Below, piece by piece: positions 51,401 through 61,250 of a DNA stretch of 64,000 nucleotides. The stretch spans positions 1,966,003 through 2,030,002 of the forward strand of contig NC_060974.1 of the NCBI RefSeq assembly GCF_910589235.1, written 5' to 3'. The position numbers were made by a program, and so were the translations under genes. Position 1 is the first letter of the stretch, and every line of letters begins with the position of its first letter. This DNA comes from Vespa crabro. Lineage: Eukaryota; Arthropoda; Insecta; Hymenoptera; Vespidae. The notes beneath the pieces are model-generated. The model was not told the origin of the DNA, made no database searches, and saw only the letters and a list, made by a program, of their open reading frames with translations.

Positions 51401-54400
51401 AAATTAAGAGGAAAGAGGCCGAACTAAAGAAGAAACAAGAGGAAGAAGCAGCAAAGAGGAAAAAAGAAGAAGAAGAAGAAGCAAAGAAAAAAAAACAAGA
51501 AGAAGAAGAAACAAGAAGGAAAAAGGAAGAGGAAGAAATTAAAAGAAAAGAGGCCGAACTAAAGAAGAAACAGGAGGAAGAGGAAGTAAAGAGGAAAAAA
51601 GAAGAAGAAGAAGCAAAGAAAAAAAAACAAGAAGAAGAAGAAATAAGAAGGAAAAAGGAAGAGGAAGAAATTAAAAGGAAAGAGGCCGAACTAAAGAAGA
51701 AACAGGAGGAAGAGGAAGCAAAGAGGAAAAAAGAAGAAGAAGAAGCAAAGAGGAGAAAAGAGGAAGAGGAAGCAAAGAGAAAAGAGGCTGAATTGAAAAA
51801 GAAACAAGAGGAAGAGGAAGCAAAGAGGAAAGAGTCTGAACTAAAAAAGAAGCAAGAGGAAGAGGTGAAGGAAGAAGTAAGAAAATCAAAGAGGAAAGAA
51901 GAAATGGAACTTGAAAAAGAAGCATATGAGGAATTAGAAAAGCACATTGAAAAAGCTGCGTTGGTACAAATTTTACCAGAACAATTGGAAAGGTCGATCG
52001 AGGAAGCTAGGGAAATACATCATAAAGAATTACCAGAGCATATAGATAGAATCGTCGAAAAGCACGAATTGGAACTTCAAAAAGAATATTTAATCGAACG
52101 TGGGGAATCTCCAAAGCACACTATGGAAGTTGCAAGTAAAGAAAGTGAATTTATGCAGATACATTCAAAACAGGCGGAAGATATTTCAATGCAAGAAAAA
52201 GGTTTGGGCAAGGATATATCAACTGGGAGACGCGTTATAAAGGAAGAAACGACTATAATATGGAAGGTTCAAGAAGATGGAAGTTTAGTGCAAGAAAAAG
52301 TGACAAAGACTGTTCAAATTGAAGGAGACGAAGATGTGCCTGTAACCACAGAAATAATCAATGTTCCTGAAACTAGTTTAGAACCAAAAGTGCTGTACGA
52401 AGAACATTATACTGTTGGTGATTTGGAGGAAAAATTGAAGGAGGATACTAAGATCGAGATAAGTAAAAAAGATCAAGTTACTGAATTTATTCCGGAAGTA
52501 CAAAAAGAAAAGATTGAAGATTTAGGAAAAGAAAAATCAGAGGAGGACAAGATTAGCCCTCAAAAGTCCACGATCGAAAGTGATAGTAAATTAATGAAAA
52601 AAGAATTTGAATCACGTATACCAATTTCAATGGCTAAAGTTGAAAAAGATAGAAATCACAAGGAATCATCGAGGAGCAAAATTTCAATAGAGTCGAAACG
52701 TTTGTTAGAAAAATCAGAAATCGATAAATCGAGTATTCCACAAGAAGAGTTTAGCATCACGTCACCCATTGATAAGAAAAAAGAATTTGAATCTCGTATT
52801 CCTAAACGTATCATAGATACTTCTGCAACTAAATCGTCTGAGAAAGATATTAAAAAGGGATATCACGTTAAAACGGAAACGGAAACTTGCACGGTGACCG
52901 AGAAGAAATCCTCCAGTCAGGAAACAACTTCCAAGAGTGAAACCCAAACATTTTCTAAAACTTTTACTGATCCACATAAAGCATTTAAATTACTCGAGGA
53001 CATGAGCGAGAAAGATACGATAAAACTATCTAAAGTCGATCATAAAGCTTCCAGTAAGTTAGAAAAGAAAGAAGTTGTATCTTCCGAAATTTCTAAAGGC
53101 ACGGACAAATATATTGTGCACGAAGAAAAAGAACAAATCGAATCTAAAAAATTATCAGAATCCAAAATGAAAAAGGAATCGTCGACCGAAACAGTAGAGA
53201 AAGAGGAAAGTAAAAGTAAAAAAATAGACGAGACAGCTGTTCAAAAGATGTCGATAAATTTACAAGATGGACAAGAAACGATCGATGCAAGTGCTTCAAA
53301 AAGTAGAATTGAAGCCAAAAAGGAACAATTATCTAAAAAACTTGAAGACAAGGAAGGTATAATGACTGAGGAATCTGGAGTCAATAGATTGAAGGAAAGT
53401 GATATCGAAATAGCTATTAAAATAAGTAAAGAGGATGAAAAAAAGAAAGTTGAAGACACCGGAGAACCTCCAATAACATCTAAAATATTCGAAGACTTGG
53501 GAAAAGTAGAAATGGTAACTAAAGGAGAATCGCATAAAGAAACTGTTGAAAGTTTCGATGCAAGACACTTTATACCTACCAGCAAAGTAGACGAGAAGTT
53601 GGCATCCGTTAAAAAGGATGAAAAGCCAGAAGAAAAAGTTCTGACCCATGAAACTTTGGAGGAGAGACAACGACGTGCTGCAAAAGAAATAGAAGCTAGG
53701 CAAATAGTGGAGTGTCTTATAGAATCGATCGAAAGTGAAATAACTAAAAGATCATCCATAACGGAAGATCCGAGAGCTGAGATTATTGACAGTAATTATC
53801 TACAGCAACTTGTTAAAGAAAGCGTAGAAACTGATCATGAAAAGTTAGCTGACGATTTAACGAAAAAATTCGAAAGTATTATGAAGAAAACAATGGAGAA
53901 ACAATTGGTAGACTCTACAAAGGACACTGACTCTACCGCAGAATCGGTAAAACGAAGATCATCTATACACGAAGAAGAGAAAAGATCTACTAGAGATAGC
54001 ATGAGTATAAGCGAGGATATAACAAAGGACGAAGAATCCTCACTTCACGATAGAGACGAAAGTTTACTTTTATCTTCGTCACAGGCAAGATTACCTGAAA
54101 GAGACATTACAATGAGTCCAAGTAGTATATCTGATCAAATAGAGTTAGAAGAAACGATGGACGTTGATACGAATGAACTTGAAGACATTACCAAGCCAAC
54201 TTCAAGTCCACAATCAGAAAAATTACATTCTGATAGATCTAGCGCACAAGCTGAATCGTTACAAAGAGAATCGTACGAGCCTCAATACGATATCAGCTTG
54301 CCAAAGGACAGAATAATCTATGACGTTTCTGGAGCAAGAGTATTGGAGATCGTTGAACCAGGTATTGATAGTCAATCGAGACAAGATTCTGTCGATGTGC

Positions 54401-57400
54401 CATCTCTAGAAATGGACGAATATAAAATCTCTGAAGATACAGGAAAAACTATTTCATCTTTGCACGAAAGTGCAGCCGTAGATTCTTTGGAAAGGATTGC
54501 TCAAGAACGTGATATGACTTTTAGTCCTAGTACAGTATCGGAAGACATTAACGTTGATTACTCCTTGGTACATGAACAGGTCCCTACGACGACAACGGAA
54601 AAATACGAAGTCAGCGTAAAAAGAGCTGACAGTTTTGAAATCGAAAGTCCACCTCTTGTTTCACCAAGATTAAAAATAAGACACGATCTTGAAATAAAAC
54701 CAGTCAATTGGATGATTGGTGATGAAAAAATTGAAATATCTGAGACACTACAACCTTCGCAGGTGTTCAATCAAGAATTAGAGGAATATGAGACAACTAT
54801 AAGGAAACAAAGATTATCTTCCCAAAGTGAATCGGCTGATTTGGAACAAGAATCCGCTACAAAATCTTCGGAAGATCCAAGTGTTATAGAATCTATCAAG
54901 GAATCTGTAACAACAGGAGATACAACGGTGACTACAGTAATTAAAACAAAAAAGTTTACCGTCATTCCTGTCAGTGATCAAGACATAGAAAGTGAATTAA
55001 TAGAAAATAAATTAGAAGTTAGCTGTCAAGAATTAGTGGATACCTTAAAACGTGAATATGAAGCTAAAACGCCTACCGAAGATTTAACTACTATCAGCAT
55101 ACGACGACCTTTATCCTTAGAAGAAGCAAAAATAAAATTAAGTGAAATGAAATTAGCGGATTCGAGTAAAATCGAAACAACTACCGACCAACATGAAATT
55201 TTTACCGACAAAGAAAGTATTGACATTGCTAAAGAAATTACGTCCGTCTCTGAAGAAAAATTAGAAGCTAAAGAAGAAGTTACGTCGCAGATTGGAAAAG
55301 ACGAAGAGATCGATGGAGAGTCATTAACAGAGAAACACGAGGAAGTTATAGTAAAGGATATTACAATAGAGAAAATTGGACTTAGCTTGGAGGAGATAGC
55401 AGAACCATTGAAGGAAGATGTAAAGCTTTTAGAATACATCCAAACACAAGATATTGCTGCTGGAGGAGCATTGGAGGATGATCCTAATAAGGCTGTTCAC
55501 GTGGACGATCTCGCGAAAGAATGGATGGAACCGAGCCTAACGAAAATAAAAGTTTCTAGCGATGACTATAAAAGACATGTTGAGAAAGGTTTCGAAAAAC
55601 GTGATAAAGCAGCAAAAGTCAGCACGGTAACTTCTTCCGATACATGTGCCTTTAAAATAAAGAAAGACGATCTTCCAGGCGTTGATTTAAGTGCGCGATA
55701 TGCAATTACAGTTCTAGATCAAGTAGTTAAGAAAGAAATAGCGGAGGTGAAGGAGTCCTTAGAGGCGGCGAGACAGGACTTGATAGAAGAACTAAGTGAG
55801 AACAGTGAGACTGTAATACAAATCAAAGACTCACCTTCTGAATTTCAATTCAAATTACAACCAGAATCTATACCCAATGATTTACCCTTTTTATACAGAC
55901 CCCCATCTTTGGAACAGATCGCCGTAGATATTGAAGTTACGTCGAAGACGGAATCATTGATAGCGAGCGAGGAAAAGCCTGATGAATCGAAAAGAGATGA
56001 GAAAGAAATTCCAGCTACGGAAAGTGGATCGGAAGAAATCGAGCTCGAAGCATCCGGTGACGAAATGGACAAAGAGAAGGTATGTATGGATATTGAGATG
56101 GAGCTAGACAAGTCTGAAACGGAAACTCTATCTGCCGTCCATGAAGAGAGTAAAGAAGACGATGATACACGTCCTAGTCCCGTACCAGCCAGCAGATCAT
56201 GCTCAGACGTAGAGTACAAAGACGAGAGTTCCTCTTCCTTGCATCCACCTCAACCAGTGCCAAGGAGACGACATAAACCTGCACGGGCATCGAAAAAAGT
56301 TACTTCCGAAAGTGAGGTCGATCCTGGTTCCAGTTCGGGCGAGAGTAGCAACTATCAATCTTGCGACTACGAAATTGGCAGTGGAAGTAGACCAAGTTCT
56401 TCTGATGTTGAAGCCCTCCAGTCTGCTACGATGCCACCATCGGGAACAACTTCCGAGTATGAGACAGCGATGATGTCCGTTGAACACTCCGCCACCTCAA
56501 GGCCAACTTCTCAAGAATACCAAACTGCCGTGAGTACATTAAGTTCTCGCGAATCTATGAAATCTTTAAGTTCGTTTAGTTCAGGCCATCTTGGTAGTAT
56601 CGATAGTACCAGCGAGTTATCAGAAACATTGGTAGCATCTGAACCGGATGCTGACAAGGGCGAAGAACACGAAGATTTGGAACGTGCGTTTGACGAAGAA
56701 CATGCCGAATCCGATTCCTCTGGAAGTGACATACCTATGGACGATGCGATGGACAAAATCGATAGCAATATTCCATGTCGAATGAAGCGATCGTCGGAAA
56801 TGATATTTCAACAAATAATGGACGATAACGCCGCTCTCGATACCGATTTAGATGAACCCATTTTGGAACAAGACACGAAGGGAGTCGATTTTGCGACGTC
56901 TGCTTTTGTTGTAACACCTGGTGCCGTGCAATCGGTAGATATAATGACGGCTAGGGTTACGGAAGATGGCGTTCAAAGTGTATCCACCCAGGTTATTTCA
57001 ACCCAAGTAATTACGTCAACAACTGAGATACCTACCGAAGAAACTACATTGAAAACTACAATGGGAATAGAAATTGAAGATAAACCATCGGATGAGTCGC
57101 TCGAAATGCTAAGTATGGAACCAGATTCTTTGGAACCGAAATCTGGAATAAGTGGTACACCAGATGAAAGTGCTGAAACGGTGATGCAAATGTCAGCGCA
57201 TTCAATGATACAACAAGCGAGTATGTCTACATCTTCAACCTCCGGACTGTCTCTTGATACAGTTATAGAGAAAGCAAAATCCGAACGATCCGAATCACCA
57301 GGTAGCGATTCTTTTGAACTAGTCGATAAGCCTGATATTATAGATGATTTTGTTGTGATCGAAGAAGTTGGACGTGAAGCAGAAGAATTTGATTCTGAAG

Positions 57401-58812
57401 GTAAAAGTATACGTATTACCGCAATACCTCAAGTTAGTAGTAAACAATATGATCGAGACTTGGAGAACTTAATAACGGAGAATAAAGAAGATTCTCAAGT
57501 GTCTACCAGCCAAACTTCCCGGAATAATGAATTATTCGACTTTGAATCTGAAGAAAGTCCACCCCAAGCATCCAACGACGATCAATATTCTCAATCTTAT
57601 TCAGACGAGGAACCGTATGAAACTGGTAAAAAATGGATTGAAATGCAATTTCATACGGACGCAAGAGTCTACGATATCGAATACGATCGTGGTCCCTTAG
57701 AAGACATCAAAGAAGAAGAGATTACTGATTTCGAAGCTGGTAGTAGTCGATTTGGAAGTTTAGGAAGTCACAAAGAATCGATAGGAAGCGTTGGTAGTAT
57801 GCGTGGTAGTTTTGGTAGCACTCCAGATTATGATGTTCTAGCTGGGAAAAAATATTTCACTAAACCTTCGGATCACGATACTGTTTCTCTCAGTTCGTTA
57901 CAGGAATTCGAACATCTGGAGAGTGCCGTAGCGGCAGAAAACTCGAAAAGATTGCAATGTGGTTCTCAGGATTCAATTAATAATGGGAGTCTTCCAAGAA
58001 GGTATATGACCGGTCGATCTGGTCATGGAGATGATATTTCTCTGTCTTCGTTAAAAGATTTTGAAGGTCTAGAAAGAGCTTGTCGGGAAGCTCACTTAAT
58101 TGAACTTCGTGCTAGGGAGGAAGAAGATCTTTTGGAACATGAAAGCCCTGAAAATAGATACAAAATGGAAAGTCTTCAACGTAAATCGGAAATTAGTGCG
58201 GCAGGCTCAATTAATCCAAGCACTTCTGGCTCGGACGACTATGAGAAGAGAATAAAAGAAATTGATGAAATTATACGTATAGCTCAGTCTAACGTAGAGA
58301 GATTAGACCGACAAGATGATACTACTGAAGATATTTCACAGATAGAAATTACAGATATTGAAAAAACTGGTTCAGAAGCTATTGTACCAGTGGTAACAGA
58401 AGCAGAAGACATCCAACGTGCCAAAGATACAAATATCATGGAGACAAGTACAGATTCATTGGAATTAGAAGATAATGCGGATAAAAAACATCCCTTATGT
58501 CAAAGTTCAGATTCTTTAGAAATGAAAACAACATTAGATTTCCCATCTTTAAGTTCTGACTCATTGAATAATGTTAGAGATGCCAGAGACGTTCAACTTG
58601 ACGTAGCAGAACAATTTAGTAATGGAAGACGTATGTCATCAGATTCTTTGGATGTACCTATTATTGGACAACCTGATAATGATATACAAGAAGAAAGTAA
58701 TAATCATTCTGGAAGACCGGCAGTTGATAATTCTATAGGACAAAGTTCATCAACAGAAACAAATATTGCTAAACAAGATACAACAAAATTACCATCAAGT
58801 AGTAAAACATAA
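30576..58812 (+). CDS. Ank2: Ankyrin-2, giant isoform, complete coding sequence
   Basis: Twenty-seven exons. Alternative starts: 30576-30617 or 33455-33478. Then 35022-35123, 35217-35349, 35507-35670, 35744-35899, 36032-36160, 36295-36492, 36635-36931, 37548-37745, 38313-38459, 40132-40281, 40590-40730, 40819-40974, 41161-41457, 41591-41774, 41850-41969, 42058-42145, 42494-42511, 42661-42885, 42961-43106, 43299-43507, 43700-43904, 44348-44537, 44610-44748, 44878-45157, 45242-45394 and 48860-58812. The total is 14,202 nt (4,733 residues) from the second start. Ankyrins link membrane proteins to spectrin; giant insect Ank2 forms organise axonal and presynaptic microtubules. Domains: 24 ankyrin repeats (about 9-790), ZU5 pair (about 900-1230; FLVSFLVDARGGAMKGCRHS), UPA (about 1275-1365), then the giant tail. 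No death domain is visible. Most exon junctions in the repeats are phase 0, at repeat boundaries. Confidence 0.93.
30618..33454 (+). other. Ankyrin-2 5' intron and second promoter region
   Basis: No coding exon is seen. From about 31930 to 32170 and again from 32860 to 33450 the sequence is GC-richer than its surroundings, fitting a promoter and 5' UTR for exon B. It contains a GA-rich tract (31865-31911), a CAC/CCA triplet run (33004-33034) and pyrimidine-rich CTCT tracts (33180-33260). Confidence 0.45.
33455..33478 (+). CDS. Ank2: Ankyrin-2 alternative first coding exon B
   Basis: ATG at 33455 encodes MVTDSTNQ and ends CAG|GTAGGA in phase 0, also compatible with the exon at 35022. It lies at the end of a GC-rich stretch, as expected of a leader exon. 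It is the shorter and probably the main start. Confidence 0.65.
33611..33716. repeat. GA microsatellite
   Basis: About 105 bp of near-pure AG dinucleotides in the first ankyrin-2 intron, 130 bases after exon B. It could act as a GAGA-factor (Trl/CLAMP-type) platform near the promoter; that is inference. Confidence 0.85.
34473..34512. repeat. TA microsatellite
   Basis: About 40 bp of TA repeat in the ankyrin-2 5' intron. Confidence 0.85.
35421..35489. repeat. TTA microsatellite
   Basis: About 23 TTA triplets directly ahead of the acceptor of the exon at 35507. The run forms part of that intron's 3' end, so length changes move the branch-point region. Confidence 0.85.
36173..36219. repeat. 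Poly(A) homopolymer
   Basis: 47 consecutive A, 12 bases after the ankyrin-2 donor at 36161. A length this great is prone to assembly error. Confidence 0.85.
36519..36579. repeat. Poly(A) followed by AAT repeat
   Basis: About 36 A then AAT triplets in the next ankyrin-2 intron. Confidence 0.8.
36932..37547 (+). other. Ankyrin-2 intron between repeat exons
   Basis: Donor GTAACG follows the exon ending ESTTE; the next exon begins SGLTPLHVAS. The interior is A-rich and T-rich with a GA tract at 37431-37466. The open frame continuing past the donor is intronic read-through. Confidence 0.7.
37746..38312 (+). other. Ankyrin-2 intron
   Basis: Lies between exons ending KVDARAR and beginning EQQTPLHIAS. 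Pyrimidine-rich with a long T run (38086-38104). No coding signal. Confidence 0.6.
38460..40131 (+). other. Longest intron inside the ankyrin-repeat region
   Basis: 1.67 kb between exons ending KEGQEE and beginning VAAILVENN. It holds a GA tract (38605-38631), a TA tract (39320-39381) and ATAC/ACAT-rich sequence. I see no exon. Confidence 0.6.
39320..39381. repeat. TA microsatellite
   Basis: About 60 bp TA repeat in the 1.67-kb ankyrin-2 intron. Confidence 0.85.
41015..41141. repeat. AAT microsatellite
   Basis: About 42 AAT triplets with one AGT interruption, filling most of the intron between 40974 and 41161. Confidence 0.85.
42146..42493 (+). other. Ankyrin-2 intron before the microexon
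   Basis: AT-rich, with no coding signal. It ends in TTTTGATTTTAG before the 18-nt exon. Confidence 0.6.
42494..42511 (+). CDS. Ank2: 18-nt ankyrin-2 microexon
   Basis: The exon lies between acceptor TTTTAG and donor GTAAGT. It contributes GRLHFRS across its junctions, leading into FLVSFLVDARGG at the start of the first ZU5 domain. Without it, phase across 42145/42661 would be the same (18 is a multiple of 3), so it can be skipped without frameshift. Confidence 0.7.
43905..44347 (+). other. Ankyrin-2 intron with TA microsatellite
   Basis: Lies within the ZU5/UPA coding region. About 180 bp (44090-44270) is TA repeat broken by TTTT interruptions. No exon. Confidence 0.6.
44090..44270. repeat. 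Interrupted TA microsatellite
   Basis: About 180 bp TA with regularly spaced TTTT interruptions, giving a higher-order period of about 30-40 bp. Confidence 0.8.
46288..47487 (+). CDS. Acidic Ser-rich 399-residue protein or alternative ankyrin-2 terminal exon
   Basis: ATG at 46288 (context ACAATGG) opens a 399-codon frame to TGA at 47485-47487. It lies wholly in the intron before the giant exon and on the same strand. Its base composition is clearly richer in G+C than the flanks, as expected of real coding DNA. I do not recognise the family. It is strongly acidic and Ser/Thr-rich, with phosphorylation-prone clusters (SDTDSEGELVIM, TDVEDISNDEDE, NTDSEDMEISDEDD), a basic patch (KQKRKSRSTRRRLN) and a more ordered block (TPRLDILCEFGGETITTKEG). 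No membrane segment or signal peptide. It may be an alternative terminal exon of ankyrin-2 or a nested intronless gene. I see no good acceptor with matching phase next to it, which favours its own start. Confidence 0.6.
   Translation: MEDSGQANTMNETSPTIDVNNEKDKTENDESSVSKITIDLCELKQINCEIGTKEMSQSCSTNSCNEEDKVNNKNCSNPLNESREEQKNDQKNVAKEGDEKNYNECCALEDNTQKLKQCCQSPSRGKETTSMKQKRKSRSTRRRLNAMINNTSLHFSDTDSEGELVIMEAYARTPPSPAKSRGPIISVTMEDIKDGYDIMEDMNPRCLTISSTPEINISRRGSFAENLTDVDEIYTSEPENEQKLEGRKSLTLTGVTYQGETDVEDISNDEDEPIIYVTPRLDILCEFGGETITTKEGDGPFSVEIRSRMSKEIEDTEVRNSSETVIMPNTDSEDMEISDEDDLQVASCSHRDLFEDFDVLAGSQIVMTNVNKMDNTLVVLDIQEDVNIGDCHTDIEDVD
48412..48468. repeat. TA microsatellite
   Basis: About 56 bp TA repeat, 390 bases ahead of the giant exon. 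Confidence 0.8.
48860..58812 (+). CDS. Ank2: Giant 9,953-bp terminal exon of ankyrin-2
   Basis: The acceptor TTGTTCTAG (48851-48859) joins in phase to the exon ending at 45394. The frame stays open for 3,317 codons to TAA at 58810-58812. Content in order: acidic/charged head; Lys/Glu repeat array (about 49720-51880); a long Lys/Glu/Ser-rich disordered stretch; a Ser/Pro-rich basic patch near 56250-56330 (PVPRRRHKPARASKK); a Ser-rich segment with SSGHLGSIDSTSEL; and a tail with two SLSS-Leu-x-x-Phe-Glu motifs and repeated SSDSL. Vertebrate giant ankyrins and Drosophila Ank2-L/XL also carry huge, disordered, inserted or terminal exons acting in axons. The tail is likely to bind microtubules; this is inferred by analogy. 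Confidence 0.9.
49720..51880 (+). repeat. Coding minisatellite: 48-bp / 16-residue Lys-Glu repeat
   Basis: The unit AELKKKQEEEEAKRKE (48 bp) is repeated about 30 times almost perfectly from 49720 to about 51140. It then continues in degenerate, length-varied form (KKKQEEEEIRRKKEEEE) to about 51880. Neighbouring copies differ mostly at silent sites (GAG/GAA, AAA/AAG), and some blocks share the same silent pattern, so expansion by unequal exchange is likely. Predicted structure is a long single alpha-helix or charged coiled coil. Reverse-strand frames of 846 and 522 codons across it are artefacts of codon composition. Confidence 0.92.
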
Positions 58813-59750
58813 AAAAAAAAAATATGATCCATATAGGTATGTATACTTTAAAATAGTTAGCTAAATTTATATATTTTGCATTATAATTAATTATATGTAT
58901 TAATACTTTGAAAAAATTATATTCAAACTAGTACTACATAGCTTTAATATATATACGTATTGATTCGTTGCAGATAGAGGACTATGGTGATGAATTTCAC
59001 ACGACTTCATAAATATACTACAAAATAATTCAAGAAGCTTTACATGTAAAACATGATATCAAGAGTAATATACTACAGAACTTGTGCATTGTGGATATAT
59101 AAAACATTGTATTTATGTTTGTTTTTGTAGCATCTTCTAAAAATATTTGTATTAATATGCTTAAATAAGATAGTTACAATATTCAGAATATAATGTTGTT
59201 GTGCAAATGAGATAGGAGAGTGAAAGATGCTGCTTGCTTGTTTAATATTAAATATGTAATGACATATTTATAATTCATAATGTACTGTTTTTAAAAAATG
59301 CTGAATTGTTTTACGAAAAACTGTTTAAACTTTTGATATATGTTGCATTTATGAATTTATATTTTACATGCTACTTATATCTTTATCTTGTATTATAGTA
59401 AGAGCGTATCTAAATGATAAGTTATAAAAATGTCTCAATTATATGATATTATCTTATAACTTTTTTCTTCAAAAACTTTGACAAATTCTACATATCTTGC
59501 AATTTATATTATAATTTGTAAATTTTTGTGAGTTATAATACATCATAGAGCTATTTTCTGTGAATACTCATAAGCAAGAAAATACTTAAGATTTAAATAG
59601 GAAATTTTATATGCAAATGTAATATTTAGAATTTACAAAATTAGATATTACAAGAATAGACAGGAAGCATTTTTCAAAAGGCCAGCATATATAACATTAT
59701 AAATCTTTTTGAAAGGAACGTAATTATTATTATTACTGTTGTTGTTGTTC

Positions 59751-59853
<103 letters not shown>

Positions 59854-60149
59854 GTTATTATTCATTAGCATTAATTTATTGATTTAATTTAAACTTTTAT
59901 TGATTTAGTTTAAATCACTTAAGATGTAAAAATCATACATTATATTTGCATATACATTACCTAAATAATCTTTTTTATCACTTTGAAGCTATGTTCTTGT
60001 TAATGAGAAATATAAATTTATGTACCACTTTATACGAAGAATTTTTATACGCAACAAACCTTTTATTACGAACAATTTTATTTTCATTTCATGTTTCTAA
60101 AGTGCTATGTAAATTTATATACTATACATACATTATATATAGAACCATA

Positions 60150-60150
<1 letters not shown>

Positions 60151-60203
<53 letters not shown>
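60151..60203. repeat. TA microsatellite
   Basis: About 52 bp TA repeat in the convergent spacer. Confidence 0.85.
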
Positions 60204-60208
<5 letters not shown>

Positions 60209-61023
60209 CTCCACTTGATTTGCATTAAATGAAATGCTACAAACATAAAGGCAACATTTGTGGAAAAATAAGAAAAATGAAGAAAAATACGCCTAACATT
60301 AAATATTAACTATTAAAGTTTATCTTCTCTTAAATTTCTTTTGTTTCTTTTCTAATAATTTTATGCTAAGTATCATATCTATGTCTTACCAATTATTTCA
60401 TATAAAACAAATCATGTTAACAAATATGAAATATGCGAAAAGAAGAAAATATGTAAGAATCGAAATACGGCATACAAAAAAAAAGAAGAACAACTCTCAC
60501 CTTGTTTCATGTCCTTTTCCTTGTCCTATTTAATTAAATTCTAATACCTAACGGTTTTTATCAAATCGCTTTTTGCTTATTATGATAACATGCACGCAAT
60601 AAAAAATAATTAATTTTAAAATAATAAATAGGATTATTAAAGTCAATCGAGAACAATCTAACGCACCATAATATTTCACCTAAGTCCGATTTCGCGGGAT
60701 TCACCTTTATTCAGACAATAGCAACGTGATTTCAATGTTGCCAATATAGTTTTTTGTTTATCTGCGTTGTAATAATTTACAGTTAATATATATATGTATA
60801 TATATACTATTTATGAAACCATTAAACTTATTAAAAACAATAATTGAACAAGTATTAAGATAAAACGTGAGAATATCGAAAATATTTTATAAATTTACCA
60901 TCAACGTCGTAATATTTTATTTTTTCTCAAATTAAGATATTCTAGATGGCGCTAATCGACGTCATAACATTACGCGCCAAATTGTAAATTACTCTTTTAT
61001 GAATTTATTTTATGCATATTTCT

Positions 61024-61024
<1 letters not shown>

Positions 61025-61075
<51 letters not shown>
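61025..61075. repeat. TA microsatellite
   Basis: About 50 bp TA repeat close to the AGMO 3' end. Confidence 0.85.
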
Positions 61076-61078
<3 letters not shown>

Positions 61079-61121
61079 AAAAAAAAAAGGATTATTAGCA
61101 TTAATATTATTTTAATGTGAA

Positions 61122-61127
61122 TTTATT
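61122..61127 (-). terminator. Probable AGMO poly(A) signal
   Basis: TTTATT on the plus strand reads AATAAA on the minus strand, about 125 bases past the AGMO stop. Confidence 0.35.
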
Positions 61128-61250
61128 ATTTTTAAATACATATTATTATTCAACAATTATAAAAATTTATTTTGTCTTTCTTTAACTTAAATTAAATAAG
61201 TAACGATGGTTTTCTTATTTTTTTTTGTAATTGAATGTACCCTTACAAAG

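Noticed and set aside
49407..51947. Long minus-strand frames (846 and 522 codons, Ser/Phe- or Leu/Pro-rich) opposite the giant exon
   Set aside because: They mirror the Lys/Glu repeat: AAG/GAA/GAG codons have no stop in reverse. They have no start context, splice sites or family resemblance.
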